Shown here piece by piece: positions 13,028 to 25,555 of a stretch of DNA of 64,000 nt. The stretch covers positions 15,695,693-15,759,692 of the forward strand of contig NC_054534.1 in NCBI RefSeq assembly GCF_017654505.1. Direction: 5' to 3'. The DNA comes from Polyodon spathula (Eukaryota > Chordata > Actinopteri > Acipenseriformes > Polyodontidae). Numbering within the stretch: position 1 is the first letter of the stretch; every line of letters starts with the position of its first letter. The translations under genes were made by a program, and so were the position numbers. Under the pieces are notes generated by a model. That model saw only the letters and a list, made by a program, of their open reading frames with translations, had not been told where the DNA came from and ran no database searches.

Positions 13028-13146
13028 TAATAATATAATAATAATAATAATAATTAAAATAATATTAATAATAATAATAATCCTTCTTCATAGGTAGAAA
13101 ATACATATAGTTTAGCTTTCATTGTCGAAAGTACTGACGCTGTTAA

Positions 13147-13190
<44 letters not shown>
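13028..13190. repeat. (ATA)n and (TTA)n microsatellites
   Basis: An impure ATA tract at 13028-13080 and a purer TTA tract at 13147-13190 flank about 65 bp of unique DNA. Confidence 0.9.
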
Positions 13191-13191
<1 letters not shown>

Positions 13192-13194
13192 TAT

Positions 13195-13330
13195 TTTTTA
13201 TTTATTTATTTAACCTTTATTTAGCCAGGTAAGTCAATTGAGAACCAATTCTCATTTACAATGGCGACCTGGCCAAGAGGCAGCATCAATACAGCAAATA
13301 TACAACAGTCATAATAAAAACAACAAAAAC
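13195..13330. repeat. dispersed fish repeat, class unknown
   Basis: The stretch with AACCTTTATTTAGCCAGGTA and GACCTGGCCAAGAGGCAGCA matches a repeat I recall as very common in fish genomes, usually found beside an ATT microsatellite, as here. I cannot assign a class. Confidence 0.45.
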
Positions 13331-13469
13331 AACCCACACAAAAAAAGAAACATGTCAGCAAGCGCAGATATCAATGAACACGCTTTCAATCTGCGCGTAA
13401 ACACATTCACTGAGATAAAACTATCTAGTTTCAGTCTTCGTTATAACTCGTTCCAGACATTACTTGTAA

Positions 13470-13950
13470 TAGTTTCTTTCTCACGAACCATTATTCATTC
13501 TCCCATTACCGCAAGTGCTATTCAAAGATCTGATCCAAAAATCTGCTTTGTACACAGACACATTTTCATGATCTGGCTAATAATGAGCCGGGATCCAATC
13601 TTTTTTTTTTTTTTTTTTTTAAAACCCACAGTACAACTGGCCCCAGGCTATTTATTGATGCCAAGTGCATTTACTTTACTACTAAGTAATACGAACATTT
13701 GAAAAAATTACTTTGGTCTAATGTTATAACTTCTCCCGTTGCCTTCTCCAACCAGTAACATCACAGGAGGGATTTCCAGCAATGGCAGATTACAGTTTGA
13801 TAGACGGTGGGATTTAAACAGCTCGTTTGACATACACCAATCAAAAACAATCAAAACAAACCTGAGATTACATTGCTTTCCCATCTGTCTTATCATTTAC
13901 AAACAAACCGAGAAGAGTTTCCTATCCCCTTTAAAAGAATTAAAGCATGG
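13470..13950 (-). repeat. dispersed repeat, copy 1 (pair with 32545-33125)
   Basis: Several blocks match the other copy in reverse: GATCCCGGCTCATTATTAGC, GGAAATCCCTCCTGTGA, and TTTGATTGGTGTATGTCAAA (in the reverse complement). A poly-T run interrupts it at 13600-13620. No transposon ends or coding were identified. Confidence 0.65.
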
Positions 13951-14230
13951 ATGTGCAACTTGTGTAAAATATTGAAGTGTGTTAACACACTGATTAGAAC
14001 ACACATTTCACCCATGCTTTGAAACTTAACACAAAAATACAGAATCTGGAATGCAACAACTGTTTGCAAACCACTTTTTTTAAGCCTGGGTGAGGGTCTG
14101 GAGAACACAACAGTACTGCACGGTGGTTTCATTTGTTGAACAAAAGGAGTCCATGAAGACAAAAAAGGCTATTTTTTTTCACTTTGTTTTACTTTTATAA
14201 TTCACAGTGGTATTGAATTTTGTTTATCAA

Positions 14231-15320
14231 TAAGAACATAAGAAGAACATAAGAAAGTTTACAAACGAGAGGAGGCCATTCGGGCCATCTTGCTCGTTTG
14301 GTTGTTAGTAGCTTATTGATCCCAAAATCTCATCAAGCAGCTTCTTGAAGGATCCCAGGGTGTCAGCTTCAACAACATTACTGGGGAGTTGATTCCAGAC
14401 CCTCACAATGCTCTGTGTAAAAAAGTGCCTCCTATTTTCTGTTCTGAATGCCCCTTTGTCTAATCTTCAGGCTGAAAAAGTCCCTTGGGTCGACACCGTC
14501 AATACTTTTTAGAATTTTGAATGCTTGAATTAGGTCGCCACGTAGTCTTCTTTATTCAAGACTGAACAGACTCAATTGTTTTAGCCTGTCTGCATATGAC
14601 ATGCCTTTTAAGCCCGGAATAATTCTGGTCGCTCTTCTTTGCACTCTTTCTAGAGTAGCAATATCTTTTTTATAGCGAGGTGACTAGAACTGCACACAAT
14701 ATTCAAGATGAGGTCTTACTAGTGCATTGTACAGTTTTAACATTACTTCCCTTGATTTAAATTCAACACTTTTCACAATGTATCCGAGCATCTTGTTAGC
14801 CTTTTTTATAGCTTCCCCACATTGTCTAGATGAAGACATTTCTGAGTCAACAAAATCTTTTTCATAGATTCCTTCTCCAATTTCAGTATCTCCCATATGA
14901 TATTTATAATGTACATTTTTATTTCCTGCGTGCAGTACCTTACACTTTTCTCTATTAAATGTCATTTGCCATGTGTCTGCCCAGTTCTGAATCTTGTCTA
15001 GATCATTTTGAATGACCTTTGCTGCTGCAACAGTGTTTGCCACTCCTCCTACTTTTGTGTCGTCTGCAAATTTAACAAGTTTGCTTACTATACCAGAATC
15101 TAAATCATTCATGTAGATTAGGAATAGCAGAGGACCTAATACTGATCCCTGTGGTACACCACTGGTTACCACACTCCATTCAGAGGTTTTTCCTCTAATA
15201 AGTACTTTCTGTTTTCTACATGTTAACCACTCCCTAATCCATGTACATGTGTTTCCTTGAATCCCAACTGCGTTCAGTTTGAGAATTAATCTTTTGTGCG
15301 GGACTTCTAGACTAATACCT
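14231..15320 (-). pseudogene. CR1-type LINE, 5'-truncated reverse transcriptase and 3' end
   Basis: From about 15316 to 14684 on the minus strand an almost open frame encodes the second half of a reverse transcriptase: GVPQGSVLGPLLFLIYMNDL, then KFADDTK with the catalytic Asp pair, DTWQMTFNREKCKVLHAG, and YNALVRPHLEYC. A deletion in the GIYEKDFVDSEM stretch has removed residues still present in the relative at 25364-25552. The 3' end carries an octamer-like tail of TTCTTATG units (14231-14260), typical of CR1. The endonuclease and 5' half are missing, as usual for LINE copies. A different repeat begins at its truncated end. Confidence 0.88.
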
Positions 15321-15337
15321 TAGTCTAGAACAAGGAT

Positions 15338-15490
15338 TCTCAAACTCGGTCCTGGGGACCCCCTGTGGCTGCTGGTTTACATTCCAACTGAGCTCTTAAT
15401 TACTTAACTAGATTCTTAATTGAACTGGTAATTTACTTAATTACACCTTTTTACTTGTTTTCAGCTCTTGAACAGTTGCAGATTTCAAGT
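15338..15490. repeat. dispersed fish repeat next to the LINE truncation point
   Basis: The block CTCGGTCCTGGGGACCCC followed by CTGCTGGTTTACATTCCAACTG matches a repeat I recall as abundant in fish. Class not assigned. Confidence 0.45.
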
Positions 15491-16800
15491 TAGGTATAAA
15501 CAGAGGAAAAGGGTCTAAAGATGTATATATATAATGTTACACAAAAAACAGACAAGTTAAACAAAAGTCAAGCATTTAGAAAATGAATGATATAATATAA
15601 TTTTCTTATTCCCTTTTTTTGTATGAAAGCGGCTTTTTCAAAATTAACCAGCTTGTCAGTGGCATTCATCCCCAGTGACAGCTGTGAAGATCTATATCCA
15701 CTGTCAGTTGACAGATGGTCAGATGCCTTCAAATATCCATAGACTCTAGCCAGACCAAGTTTCATCATAACTGATTGATGCAAAAACAGTGTGACAAAGA
15801 TGGAAAACAGACAATCCAGGTGCTCTGTATACCACCAGACACATGTCCCCAGCAGAGTCCATCACAACTGGGCAAGCAGTTCTTTAGATATATGCAAAAC
15901 TCTAAACTTACATATTGAAATCTTCCCTACACCTCCAGGTTATGATACACTAAATATATGGAAATACAGCCTCCATCACACCCCCAGGTAATAGCAAGTT
16001 TCATCACAATGTGACAAGCTTTTCACTAGATATATGCATACCTCTAAAACGATATACAAAAAGATTGTCAGACAGATAGACAGAAAGACAGAGACAAACA
16101 ACATCCTTATACCCTGAGATTTGATACCTTTGCTAAAAGAACACAATTTGTAAGTTTCATCACAATGTCACAAGTGGTTCCCTAGTCCCTAGACAATATA
16201 TGAAGACGTAAAAAGGAATGTATTTACTGTACACCCATCTGCACTGTATCCCCAGGCAGGGACATGCTTACCTGGAGGGAGATAATAAATGGCAACATGC
16301 TGGCCAGTGGGCACATTGTTTGCAAATGAACAGTCAAGTATACCTAGTTGGAGCAAAGCATTATCCCTAGCTATTTGTTCATGCAAAACATGTATAATTC
16401 ATTGCTGCACAAAGAACTATAATTAGTGAGATAAATATGCAAATCACAAAAAACGCAATAACCTTTTGGAGAAGTATCTCCAGAACAAACACTATTTTGT
16501 ATTTCCAGCTGTATTTTCCTAAATACTAGGGGCATCCAATTCTGCTGACTCATATGCTGCCACACAATTCCTGATTGAGAAGCCCTTTGGCATTCTTATA
16601 AGCAGTCTTTGATGCCTGCAGTAGATCATTCTGATGTTGTACTACAGCATAGCCCAAGGTTTCGACCTGTGGGGGTTGGTAGCTTGCACGCACATGTATA
16701 GATTCATATGCCACAGCATCAACATATTGAAATGGGGAAGAAAAACCTTTACAAAAGGGTCAGTTTAGTGGAAAGAGTTAGAAAGTAAATATAAATGGTG
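15490..16800. other. intronic, weak repeated phrases, no gene
   Basis: The phrase AAGTTTCATCACAA and close variants recur at about 15763, 15860, 15996 and 16155, and TAGATATATGCA recurs twice. This suggests a very decayed tandem repeat of roughly 100-170 bp. No coding was recognised. Confidence 0.45.
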
Positions 16801-16834
16801 CAATGCCCTGTACAGTTTAATACTACCATAAAAC

Positions 16835-17283
16835 TTCAAATAATTGCCAGGTCTCAAATAATCGCCTGTCTCCAATATGCGCCGGCTCTGCTGGCAAATA
16901 TTGTAAATAAACGGCGGGTCTCTATTAAACGCGGGTCTCTGTCATTGCCATTGAAGCTGAGGAAGATGAGGAGGAGCATGAGGGTAATGAACTGCTAATA
17001 AGTGACAGCGATGAAAGTGACTCTCAGGATTAATAAATAATAATACTAGTAGAAAATGAAATTTAAGGTAGGCCCACATGTAATGCATATTTGTTTAATG
17101 CATTTATTACATTATTAACAGTTTTGATCATTTTAAGGGTGCTGAAAGCAGGCCAGATTCAAACCTGTTGGTGTATTTTAACATGTTTTGTTGTTTTAAC
17201 AATGCAAGTTTGACATTAAACAATGAATTATTTTTGACAAGTATACTTATTGCTTTTATTGTTAATTTTTAAAAACATTTTAG

Positions 17284-17337
<54 letters not shown>

Positions 17338-17396
17338 CATCGGGTGTGCGGCCACAAGACCATTCTGGTATCTACCCGACAGAATCTTTTTAACTG

Positions 17397-17456
<60 letters not shown>

Positions 17457-17790
17457 AATGGTAGATCTAATTCAGTTTTTAAATACAAATTCGTATACTT
17501 CTGTTTGTTCATTTTCCAACATTTTGTATACCGTATCATTGTTAACCAGTGCATATAAAAAGGCTGTAATAATACTTTTGCTTTATACTTGAGGGTGTAC
17601 AATACAATGTCATTTTGTCATAAAACAAAACTGTTAGTTAGTTCCCACTGACACACAGCCTTTTAACAAAGTTGCTGGAATGTTTATATTGAGTTATGAT
17701 GTTGCTATAAGGTTGTGTGTTAGTGGTTTCTAAATGACCACATGAAGCATGTGAAGCTAGTGATCTAATATAAACGCCAGTCTCTAATAG
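16835..17790 (+). mobile_element. pogo/Tigger-like 3' part with acidic tail
   Basis: At 16835-16945 degenerate copies of CAAATAATYGCC and related words form a short tandem set. At 16950-17032 one frame reads EAEEDEEEHEGNELL and then ISDSDESDSQD before a stop, an acidic C-terminal tail as in pogo/Tigger transposases. A matching terminal word (ATAAACGCCAGTCTCTAATAG) lies near 17770. Two ATT microsatellites split the interior. Assignment rests on pattern only. Confidence 0.4.
17286..17454. repeat. two (ATT)n microsatellites
   Basis: ATT tracts at 17286-17335 and 17398-17454, separated by about 62 bp of unique sequence. Confidence 0.95.
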
Positions 17791-18412
17791 TAGTCTCTGG
17801 CTAAGAGAACACCCCTCAGGAAGCAAGCAAAGTGTTCTTTAAGCCTAAGTGTTCTCTAAGACCGAGTTGACCACCAGACACAACATGCCAAGGCCAATCA
17901 CAATACAAATCAAGAAATACAAATTGATTTATTACTTATGCCATGACGCATGTGCATCAACATATGGAATTAACAGAATAAGAAAAAAACAATAGGCTAG
18001 TGTATGTTAATAAACTGTAATAATAAACTGGCAACTAAATTAACAAAGCACCCCTACATACAGTAAAAATGCAGCAGCAGCTCTAACAGTAATTATCAAT
18101 ATGAGAATTCATTTTAACACAATGGTTATTAACACAGCACCTGTACACACTTTAAAAAAATGCAGCAGCAGCAGCGTTAGATTACTCTCGTGATGATAAG
18201 TCAGTTTTGAAAAGATTGAATAAACAATTTGAATTTGACGATGATGAGTTATCAGGTTACAAAACAGAGCTGTATCAGATTTGAATTGGTATCGTTGCCA
18301 AAAAGATGTTCTTTTGAGCAAAGCTCCTGTTCCTTTCGCCAGAGCATTTACAAAGGGAAACTTTACATTTTACCACAAGGTTGTTACCTAAGCCAAAGTG
18401 TTCTTGGGAATG
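17787..18412 (-). mobile_element. pogo-like element, relative of 6241-6979
   Basis: The reverse complement of 18190-18412 aligns by eye with 6290-6520, sharing TTTTGTAACCTGATAACTCATCATC and the phrase AAAAGAACAYCTTTTTGGCA. AGAGAACAC-type terminal words in both orientations lie at 17787-17876. The middle is unassigned. No transposase coding was seen in this copy. Confidence 0.5.
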
Positions 18413-18419
18413 TAAACTA

Positions 18420-19600
18420 ACTGTTTAAACTAATGTAGAATGTTGTAAACAAAATCCACGGGATTATATTTATTTAAAAAATACTATATGTGGGAGGCAA
18501 GTTCGACCCTGGTGTGGAGCAATGTAATAAACCTTTAGTGGTTAAGATACATTGAATCTGACAACATGAGTTTACGTATGAAAAAACTAATGGATTTCAA
18601 CTTATACCTTTACCTTAACTATCTTGTAAAATGAATGTATCTTTTAAGTTTTTATTTTGAGTGTGTTTTTAAATGGACAGCAGGAATCTTTTCTTTACAA
18701 ATCTTTATGAAGTACAATACTGTATAATCATGGTGTATAACTGTATCGAGTTAGGTATATGAATCATCAAAACAGGTGGGCTGATATAATAGCTCAACCA
18801 AAGCAGACGGTCATTAAAACAATCAGAACACAGCTTTCGTGTTGCTGCTTTTGTAGGTGTATGAATACATATATTATAGGAGACAAAAAAAAACCCAAAA
18901 ACATAAAAACTGTAATATAAATCATTCTGAATTATAGAATATATAATGCAGAGTTTGCTTGTGTAGTGGGTGAGGTAATAAGATATGTGTAATTAAGTAG
19001 CCACCAGATGTAATGGAATATATATTAACACTGCTGACCATACAACACTGAACTCTTCTTTGCTCAGATACTAAACAGTCAAACATCTTTGTTGCACTTT
19101 CACATAAAGCACAAAACACACTGTTTTCATCGCAAAGGCTTATACTGTATACTACAGCTGATTCCTGTGTAACGCTTGCATATCCATGCTCACAAACATA
19201 CATAAATAAAGTAATTCAGATAAGTATTGATACCCTTTATTAACTGTAACATTATCCATGTAATACATGTTCATTGTGAGTAATGTTTGATTCCTGGGGT
19301 TCTTGGAACCTAACCCAATCTAAATTTCTGAAACTGCTGGATCGAGCTAATGAGGTGTGTGGAAAGAATAAAGTTTTCAAGTACTGAGAAGTTGAAACAG
19401 ATATGTTGAGAAGAGTGGCAAAAGATATCCCATCAGGTTTGTGCAAAAGCTTTGTGCATGCAATAGAAAGTGATAAATTCAAAGTTGCTCATACCATATT
19501 TTACACTGCTAGTGCTTATGTTATCAAGATATTTATTTATTAAACATACTGTTGTTCCTTTTTTTGTATGTCGTGGGCTAGTTGATGAAATACAGAGGAT
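18420..19600. other. intronic, no recognised gene
   Basis: AT-rich unique-looking DNA on both strands with no transposon ends that I could find. Confidence 0.5.
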
Positions 19601-21770
19601 GGATGGTGCCCACTTGAAGACTCCAGAGATGATCTGAATTAGCTCAATCCAGACGGTTGTCATGCTGATGCGCTGGGGAGACCGCACTGTGGTTGATCCC
19701 CGGAGCCAGCATCGCAGCTATTTTTATTATTATTATTAGGCTTCTAGCAAGGCTGGGAAGCCTATTGTTATTGTTAAAGTTTTTTCCCTCCCAAAACTTT
19801 AAACTGCTGCTTGGAATCTGTGTGACTGATCAGGTTCTGACTTGGCAGGTAACAAGCTGGATACATTGGCTATCAGATGCTGCAAAAATTGTGCTGCTGT
19901 GTCCCTGCAATTGGCACCCTGACGCATTTTTCGATAAAACCTTTCGAAATCTTCTTCTTGGGAACCGGTGAAGTGATTGATCTGACACTTGGCATATATC
20001 ATCAGCATCCAAACCCGCATCACGTTTGCGAAGTTTCTGCGATAAATTTTAATGTCGAAATGGCTGCCTCAAACTTTAGTCCTTGACAGCAAACTGCTCT
20101 TATTTGAACACTGTTTAACCAACAAACTCCAAACTTGGTAGATATCATCCCATTGACCATGGGATACAAATCTGTGAAAATGGTGATGTTTTATAAAACA
20201 ATATGGCCGCCAGGTGTACAATTATGTCTTAAATTTAAAACTGCCTCCGTTAACAAACTTTACCTGACTAACTCCAAACTTCACAAGTATCTTCCCTGAC
20301 ACTGTATCAATACAACTGACTTTTAAAAAAATGGCATTGACCTGAAACCAAAATGGCTGCTTGATGCATTTTTTTTTAGAAACCTTTTGAAATCTTCAGC
20401 TTGGGAACCAGTGGAGCGACTAATGTAAAACTTGGAATATATCAGTAGCAACTAAACAAGCTTCAAGTTTGCAAAGCAGAAGTTGTTGCGATAAAGCTGA
20501 ATGTCAATATGGCTGGCAGAAATTTTACTGAAACGTGCCCTTGACAGTAAACTGTTTAAACAACAGATTCCAAACTTGGTAAGAACTGTCCCGGTGACAA
20601 CAGAATACAAATATTCAAAATGGTGATGTTTTAAAAAATAAGATGGCTGCCACACCTACACTTTCTTTATTCATTTAAAACTGGTTCAGTTTAAATATGG
20701 TTTACTTGAAAATTATCTTGCCTGTGTCAGTACAATTGAGTTTTTCTAAATCTTCTGGCTTGTTATCCTTATGCTTGTGAATTTCAAACTATTAAGCCTG
20801 CAGTGTGTTTTGCATAAGGCTGATTTTAACATCATTTAATTCTGTCTATCCCCTGGTAGATTACAATTCCAAGGCATGGAAATATTTTAACTGCAAATTA
20901 CTTTTATTTACAATGGCTGAATTTGTTGCAGATGTATGTTGTATACAGTGTTGGTGATTAAAATCAAATTGGGTCTGGACCAAATGAAAACTTTGACCCA
21001 CCTGCTAATTGTAAATTCTGTATACTCTTCTGACAAACAAAAAAGCCACCATCAGTGTCAGGCTTGTAATTTGAGATAAGTGGGTGGGTGAAAGCTTTGA
21101 TCTGGAGTAAGCCTTCATTTAAATTACTTGATTTAAAAAAGAAAAATCATATTTAAATACTTTTTTTCTTTTACTATTTATTTCAAATAGTTTTTTTTTA
21201 TAGAAAATGTAAAAGCAGTGAATCTCATCACTGTTTTAAGTGATATATAGCCACCCAAAATGTGTTTAAAGGAGAGAATATCACTTTATATAGCTGTGTA
21301 TTTTAACAACACTCATCACTGAGACAGTATGTGTAATGGCTGTGGTGAAACTTCAGGCAAACCTTATTATAGTGCATATTTAGAAGATGCCACAAAGATA
21401 AAAAAAAAAAAAAAAGTGTTTTGTGCTTATGTGTTCATTGAGATTTAGAGTAATGTTTTGGTCCAATTTTGGTAAAATAAATTTGAACTGTATTAATAGT
21501 AACTGCTTGTATATTTCAATTTAAAATCTACACAAATCTGTGTGAAGAGAGTGGTTAGCCAACATCTAAATAGTAATGTGTATTAAATAAATAAATAAAT
21601 AGAAAAAACACACACACACATACACATTTAAAAACTAATGTTTGTGCATCAAACAAAATGGCCCCATGATGCATCTTTGAAAAAAAAAAAATCTTCTGGA
21701 GAACCAGTGGTTGCTGATTTCAAACTTGGCAAATTGAGAAGTTTTTAAATCTTGCTGAAAACCTGGCCTG
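19600..21770. repeat. decayed long-unit tandem repeat (about 430 bp period)
   Basis: Ordered blocks recur: GATGCATTTTT, CTTGGGAACCRGTGRAG, TTGCGATAAA, AATGTCRAWATGGCTG, CCTTGACAG, CCAAACTTGGTA and AAAATGGTGATGTTTTA appear near 19920-20230 and again near 20365-20660. A third partial unit lies at 21660-21760 (GATGCATC, GAACCAGTGG). The left edge has a hairpin, GGCTTCTAGCAAGGCTGGGAAGCC with the stem partly paired. Confidence 0.6.
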
Positions 21771-21786
21771 AGTCCTATGAATAGGG

Positions 21787-21900
21787 GTCTACCTAAATCA
21801 TGATTTCGTGGAAATCCTGAAATTGAGGGGTCGCCGCGAAATTCACCTCTTTTAGGGGCTAATGCATACCGGGCAAGTACAAAGAGAGAGATAAAAATAA
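21787..21900. mobile_element. hAT-like terminal fragment, copy 1
   Basis: The words TAGGGGTCTACCTAAATCAT and GATTTCGTGGAAATC resemble the end of a dispersed DNA transposon. The same TAGGGGTCTAC start occurs at 32392. The other end was not found. Confidence 0.35.
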
Positions 21901-22420
21901 ACCTTGTTTAAAACATTCAGTGAAGAGGGCAGAGCGGACGGGCACTGTTATGGATCTAGAGATTTTGTTGCAGCTGTTTGTTGATTCTATCAAGAATTAA
22001 AACTTTGTTGCAGAGTTTGATTCAAAAGTGGGATTGAAGACTTTGTTGCTGAGAGGAGAGTTTTGTACTGGACACTTCAACAGATTGAGTTTCCAAACCA
22101 GCGGACCAAAAGTCTAAGCTTCAAGGAACAGCTGAGTATAATTCCAGTTGCATTTTCCTTTCATGGAACTAAATGAATTAATTGTAACACATTCACATAC
22201 ACATGTTAATTATTTAGTTTTCACACCTTGCGTGTGAAATAACTTTTAGTGAAACTTGATGAAGTAACTGTAAGTAATCTACCTCATATTGTTATATGAA
22301 GAATTTATTTAAAAGTAAACTTGCTATATACTTAATCTATATAACATTAATAAGATTAATGTGATATATTCTTAAGATTGTCTGCATTATCTCAGATGTA
22401 CTCTGTGCACTGGATGTCGG

Positions 22421-22421
<1 letters not shown>

Positions 22422-22455
<34 letters not shown>
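22422..22455. repeat. (TG)n microsatellite
   Basis: About 16 TG units. Confidence 0.95.
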
Positions 22456-22456
<1 letters not shown>

Positions 22457-23204
22457 TGAGAGGCTAGCTACTACTGCCTGATGCTGATGTTCTAGGAGTA
22501 AGGAGGTGTCATATTTCAACTGCCTTCTAGTCAAGCGTGAATGTAGTGAGAGGTTTGGAATTGTGTTTTCTGCTTAGAGACTTAGGCTTAGAGATTTACT
22601 TTCTAACTTTTCTGATTTCTGTTTATTGTTTGTGTGCTTAATAAAATGCTACTATTGATGCACTATTCCTTGTGTCTGCACGTGAATGTGTGTTCATAGT
22701 AAATCCTCGATCTTTACGACACGTCAATTTAAATATTGTTGGTAAGAGAACTAATCAATCCAGATATTAAATGATCAATTATTGAATTGTTCCTACAACA
22801 TGAAACATACTTTTTGTATATAGGTATACAAATTTCAATTGCATCAGCCAAATCAATTAATATGGCATTTTTTCTGGCTTGCTATAAATATTTTTAATAT
22901 TGATTTAAAAATATTTATTCCTAAATATATTTATTCCTCTATGCATAATTTAAATCATTTATTTATTTCTACCTAATACATTATTCCTTTATTTATTTTT
23001 AATTAAACGAGGAACTACAATTTATCAGAGATCAGAGATTTAGACAAGGAAGTTACATGCCACTCTTGTGTACAGTACATATCTACCAAACGGGAAACTT
23101 CATAATAGCAAATAGATCATTTTTTGAATCAGGCAGAACTTTCAGTTTTTCAGCAAAAGCAGGTGAGGCATGAATGTAAGCTTAAAAAATTAACGCAATT
23201 CAAC

Positions 23205-23290
23205 AACTGCGCAGTGGTGCAGCAGCCTAAGGCTGTGTGCTCTTCAAGCACGGCATGTTGCAAGTTCAAACTACTGTTTTTTTTTGTTGT
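23205..23290 (+). repeat. tRNA-derived SINE head, degraded
   Basis: The stretch GTGGTGCAGCAGCCTAAGG resembles an A box, and AAGTTCAAACT about 45 bp later resembles a B box. A CTTCAAG segment sits where an anticodon loop would be. A poly-T run follows. It is not a functional tRNA. Confidence 0.4.
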
Positions 23291-23299
23291 TGTTGTTGT

Positions 23300-24680
23300 T
23301 TGTTTTTCTTAATGTGATATATGCTCTTTTAAAACATAAATAAATAGCTTAATATAAATGTGGACATCATGCTTGCGATCCCTGGTTTACCAACATGTGG
23401 AATCATTTGATTGGTAGATGTCCAATTATTTAGCTTTTCTGTTTGAAAAGTCACCACACACTCTTAAAAAAGTAAACGGTAGAGGAAGAAAAAGGAGGAG
23501 AATAACAATTTGACCTTAGTTTAACGACTTATATCTCATTGTGTACAAGAGGTATTTACGTTTTCTTTTCACATTCGGTGTAAAAAAGTTTCAGACTTTT
23601 GGTACTGGAACAAATGGTAATTTGTGATTTCATTTTGCCACTACAACATGGTGAAAACAGTAAAACTCTTGGAGCTGTATAGAGACTAGGTAGTTTCAAA
23701 GAAGTTTTCTATCTTGTGCAAGGATCTACCGTTCCTCTCAATAAGACTAATGTACCACCTGCTGAACCTAAATATTTGTAACTGATATGTTTTGCTGGTG
23801 ATGGATCTCTTTGTATTGAAAAGGATATATCTAAATGTATTTGCTACCCCGAGGACATACTGGAAACTACACATTTTTAAATAAATAAAATTACAAAAAA
23901 AATGAGCAAACAATGATCTATGTTAGTGACAATTTTGGGCTTTTGATCTGCTATAAATGTGTATTATATAGGATTTAGCATGATGAAAAACCTAACCAAT
24001 ATAATCTTTACTTGGATGTACTTTTTAATTTCTGAGGTATGCTCATGGTCCCGCTAACACCACCCTATTTAAAAACAAAACTATACTTTTTGGGTGGCAG
24101 ACAAATGTCAGAAAAATGCATAAGAAACACTTCCTAGCAAATTCATCTTGTGTTAAGGCCAGAGGAGAGCTGTCTAGATGGATGCATCTATTACTTTTGA
24201 CTGAGACAGTGTCAATAAAACTGACCTCATCTGACCTGGTGCAAGCAGGACCTGTCTGATACAAATGTTGCTGACACAACTAAGCTTTTTAAGCAAAGGG
24301 GTGTAAAAACTATAAAACAGCAGGTACATGGAGGTGTATCTGAAAAGCATCAAGATCCTCCAAGAATACACTGCAGCGGCGTGTCTGATGCTTCTTCCAG
24401 AAATTGGTAACTCATACCACTGCTTAATTTCTGTTAATAACTAGCGGCCTCATCATTGTGTTAATGATAATGACTATGATGTAAAGTGTAACTTTTGATT
24501 ATTGGGAAACTTGTTAAATTCTGCTTAAATCCTTGTAGTGTGCGCTCATTCATAGAGAAACATAAATAATGCAGTTTCCTTACATAAGTACATTTGACAC
24601 AACACTGTAAAACATTTAGGCTCAGATATTGACTTACTATAGACATTGATCATAAGTTGTAATAGAAAGTGTGCTTCTGC
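23300..24680. other. intronic, no recognised gene
   Basis: No coding similarity or transposon ends were seen between the SINE fragment and the PLPPR1 exon. Confidence 0.5.
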
Positions 24681-24684
24681 TTAC

Positions 24685-24783
24685 CTCTACGAATATGAAG
24701 CAGGGTATAATGGAATAACTGCGCTGTGTGTTGTGTGAAGCCATGCTTCTTTCTTAGGTGACGTCAATGTTGCTTTGCGGAAT
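24685..24783 (-). CDS. PLPPR1: PLPPR1, exon with start codon (CDS 24685-24744)
   Basis: The minus strand has ATG at 24744-24742 followed by 20 codons that include NTQRSYSIIPCFIFVE, the known N-terminus of vertebrate PLPPR1. The reading frame stops at a GTAAGC donor right after the GAG codon. Joining this to the exon at 326-514 gives FIFVE-LVIMAG across the junction in phase 0, as in other vertebrates. A 39-base 5'UTR lies before the ATG, preceded by an acceptor reading TTCTTTTCTAG, so at least one noncoding exon lies further right. The protein starts one residue shorter than the mammalian form I recall (SHN in place of VGNN). The conserved stretch is the short cytoplasmic tail leading into the first membrane helix, which is completed by the next exon. 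The coding part is only 60 bp, which is why it is easy to miss. Confidence 0.95.
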
Positions 24784-25363
24784 CTAGAAAAGAACCATGG
24801 AAAAATTATTTAATATGAGTCTCAAAGATGTACCTGCAAAATAAAGGGTATGAGGGTTTTAGCAGAACAAACTACCTCATAAACAGATTTTGATAGTATT
24901 TTATTACTATTACCTGGCATTTCTTAATGGAAAAAAAAAATCAAGACGTGCTGCATTTGAATTGAAGCATGGTACATAAGCTGCATCAAATTCATTTGTG
25001 ATGCACATTTCCTCCAGGGGTGTAGTATAACTGCATGGCTTTAATTTTGTTCTATGACTATTTGAAACAACCTTGATCGGTTTATAATTTAATGTAACAG
25101 TCTACTATCTTAGCCTATTGACTGCATAGAATTTTAACCACATGTAGCTCTTGCTGCAGTATGTAGGTATATAAAAAACATCCTACAACCCATGCATCTG
25201 CCAAGAGCTTACTCACCCATACAATGCTGTGACAGGCCTGCACATAGGAAAAGACAGGCCAAAAGAACTGAACTTCCATTGATTGTCTCATGTATTGATT
25301 ATTCTGATTCCTAGCATGTTAGGCCATAAGAAATGCGGTGGAGACACACCCTGAAGCTTCAAG

Positions 25364-25552
25364 AACTCTCTGACATTTAATAGAAAAAAAGTGCAAGGTA
25401 CTGCATGCAGGCAATACAAATGTGCATTATACATATCAAATGGGAGATACTGAAATTGAAGAAGGAATCTATGTAAAAGACTTAGGAGTTTATGTTAACT
25501 CAGAAATGTCTTCATCTAGACAATGTGGGGAAGCTATAAAAAAGGCCAACAA
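25364..25552 (+). pseudogene. CR1 LINE reverse transcriptase scrap
   Basis: Plus-strand frames read TFNRKK, ALYISNGR, then GDTEIEEGIYVKDLGVYVNS and EMSSSRQCGEAIKKANK. These match residues in the CR1 copy at 14684-15172 and keep the DLGVYV segment deleted there. The piece is bounded on the right by Tc1 sequence. It is inserted in the opposite orientation to the larger CR1 copy. Confidence 0.8.
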
Positions 25553-25555
25553 GAA

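Noticed and set aside
13238..13702. 154-codon plus-strand open frame
   Set aside because: It spans a dispersed repeat, a second repeat and a poly-T run encoding Phe. It is composed of unrelated pieces.
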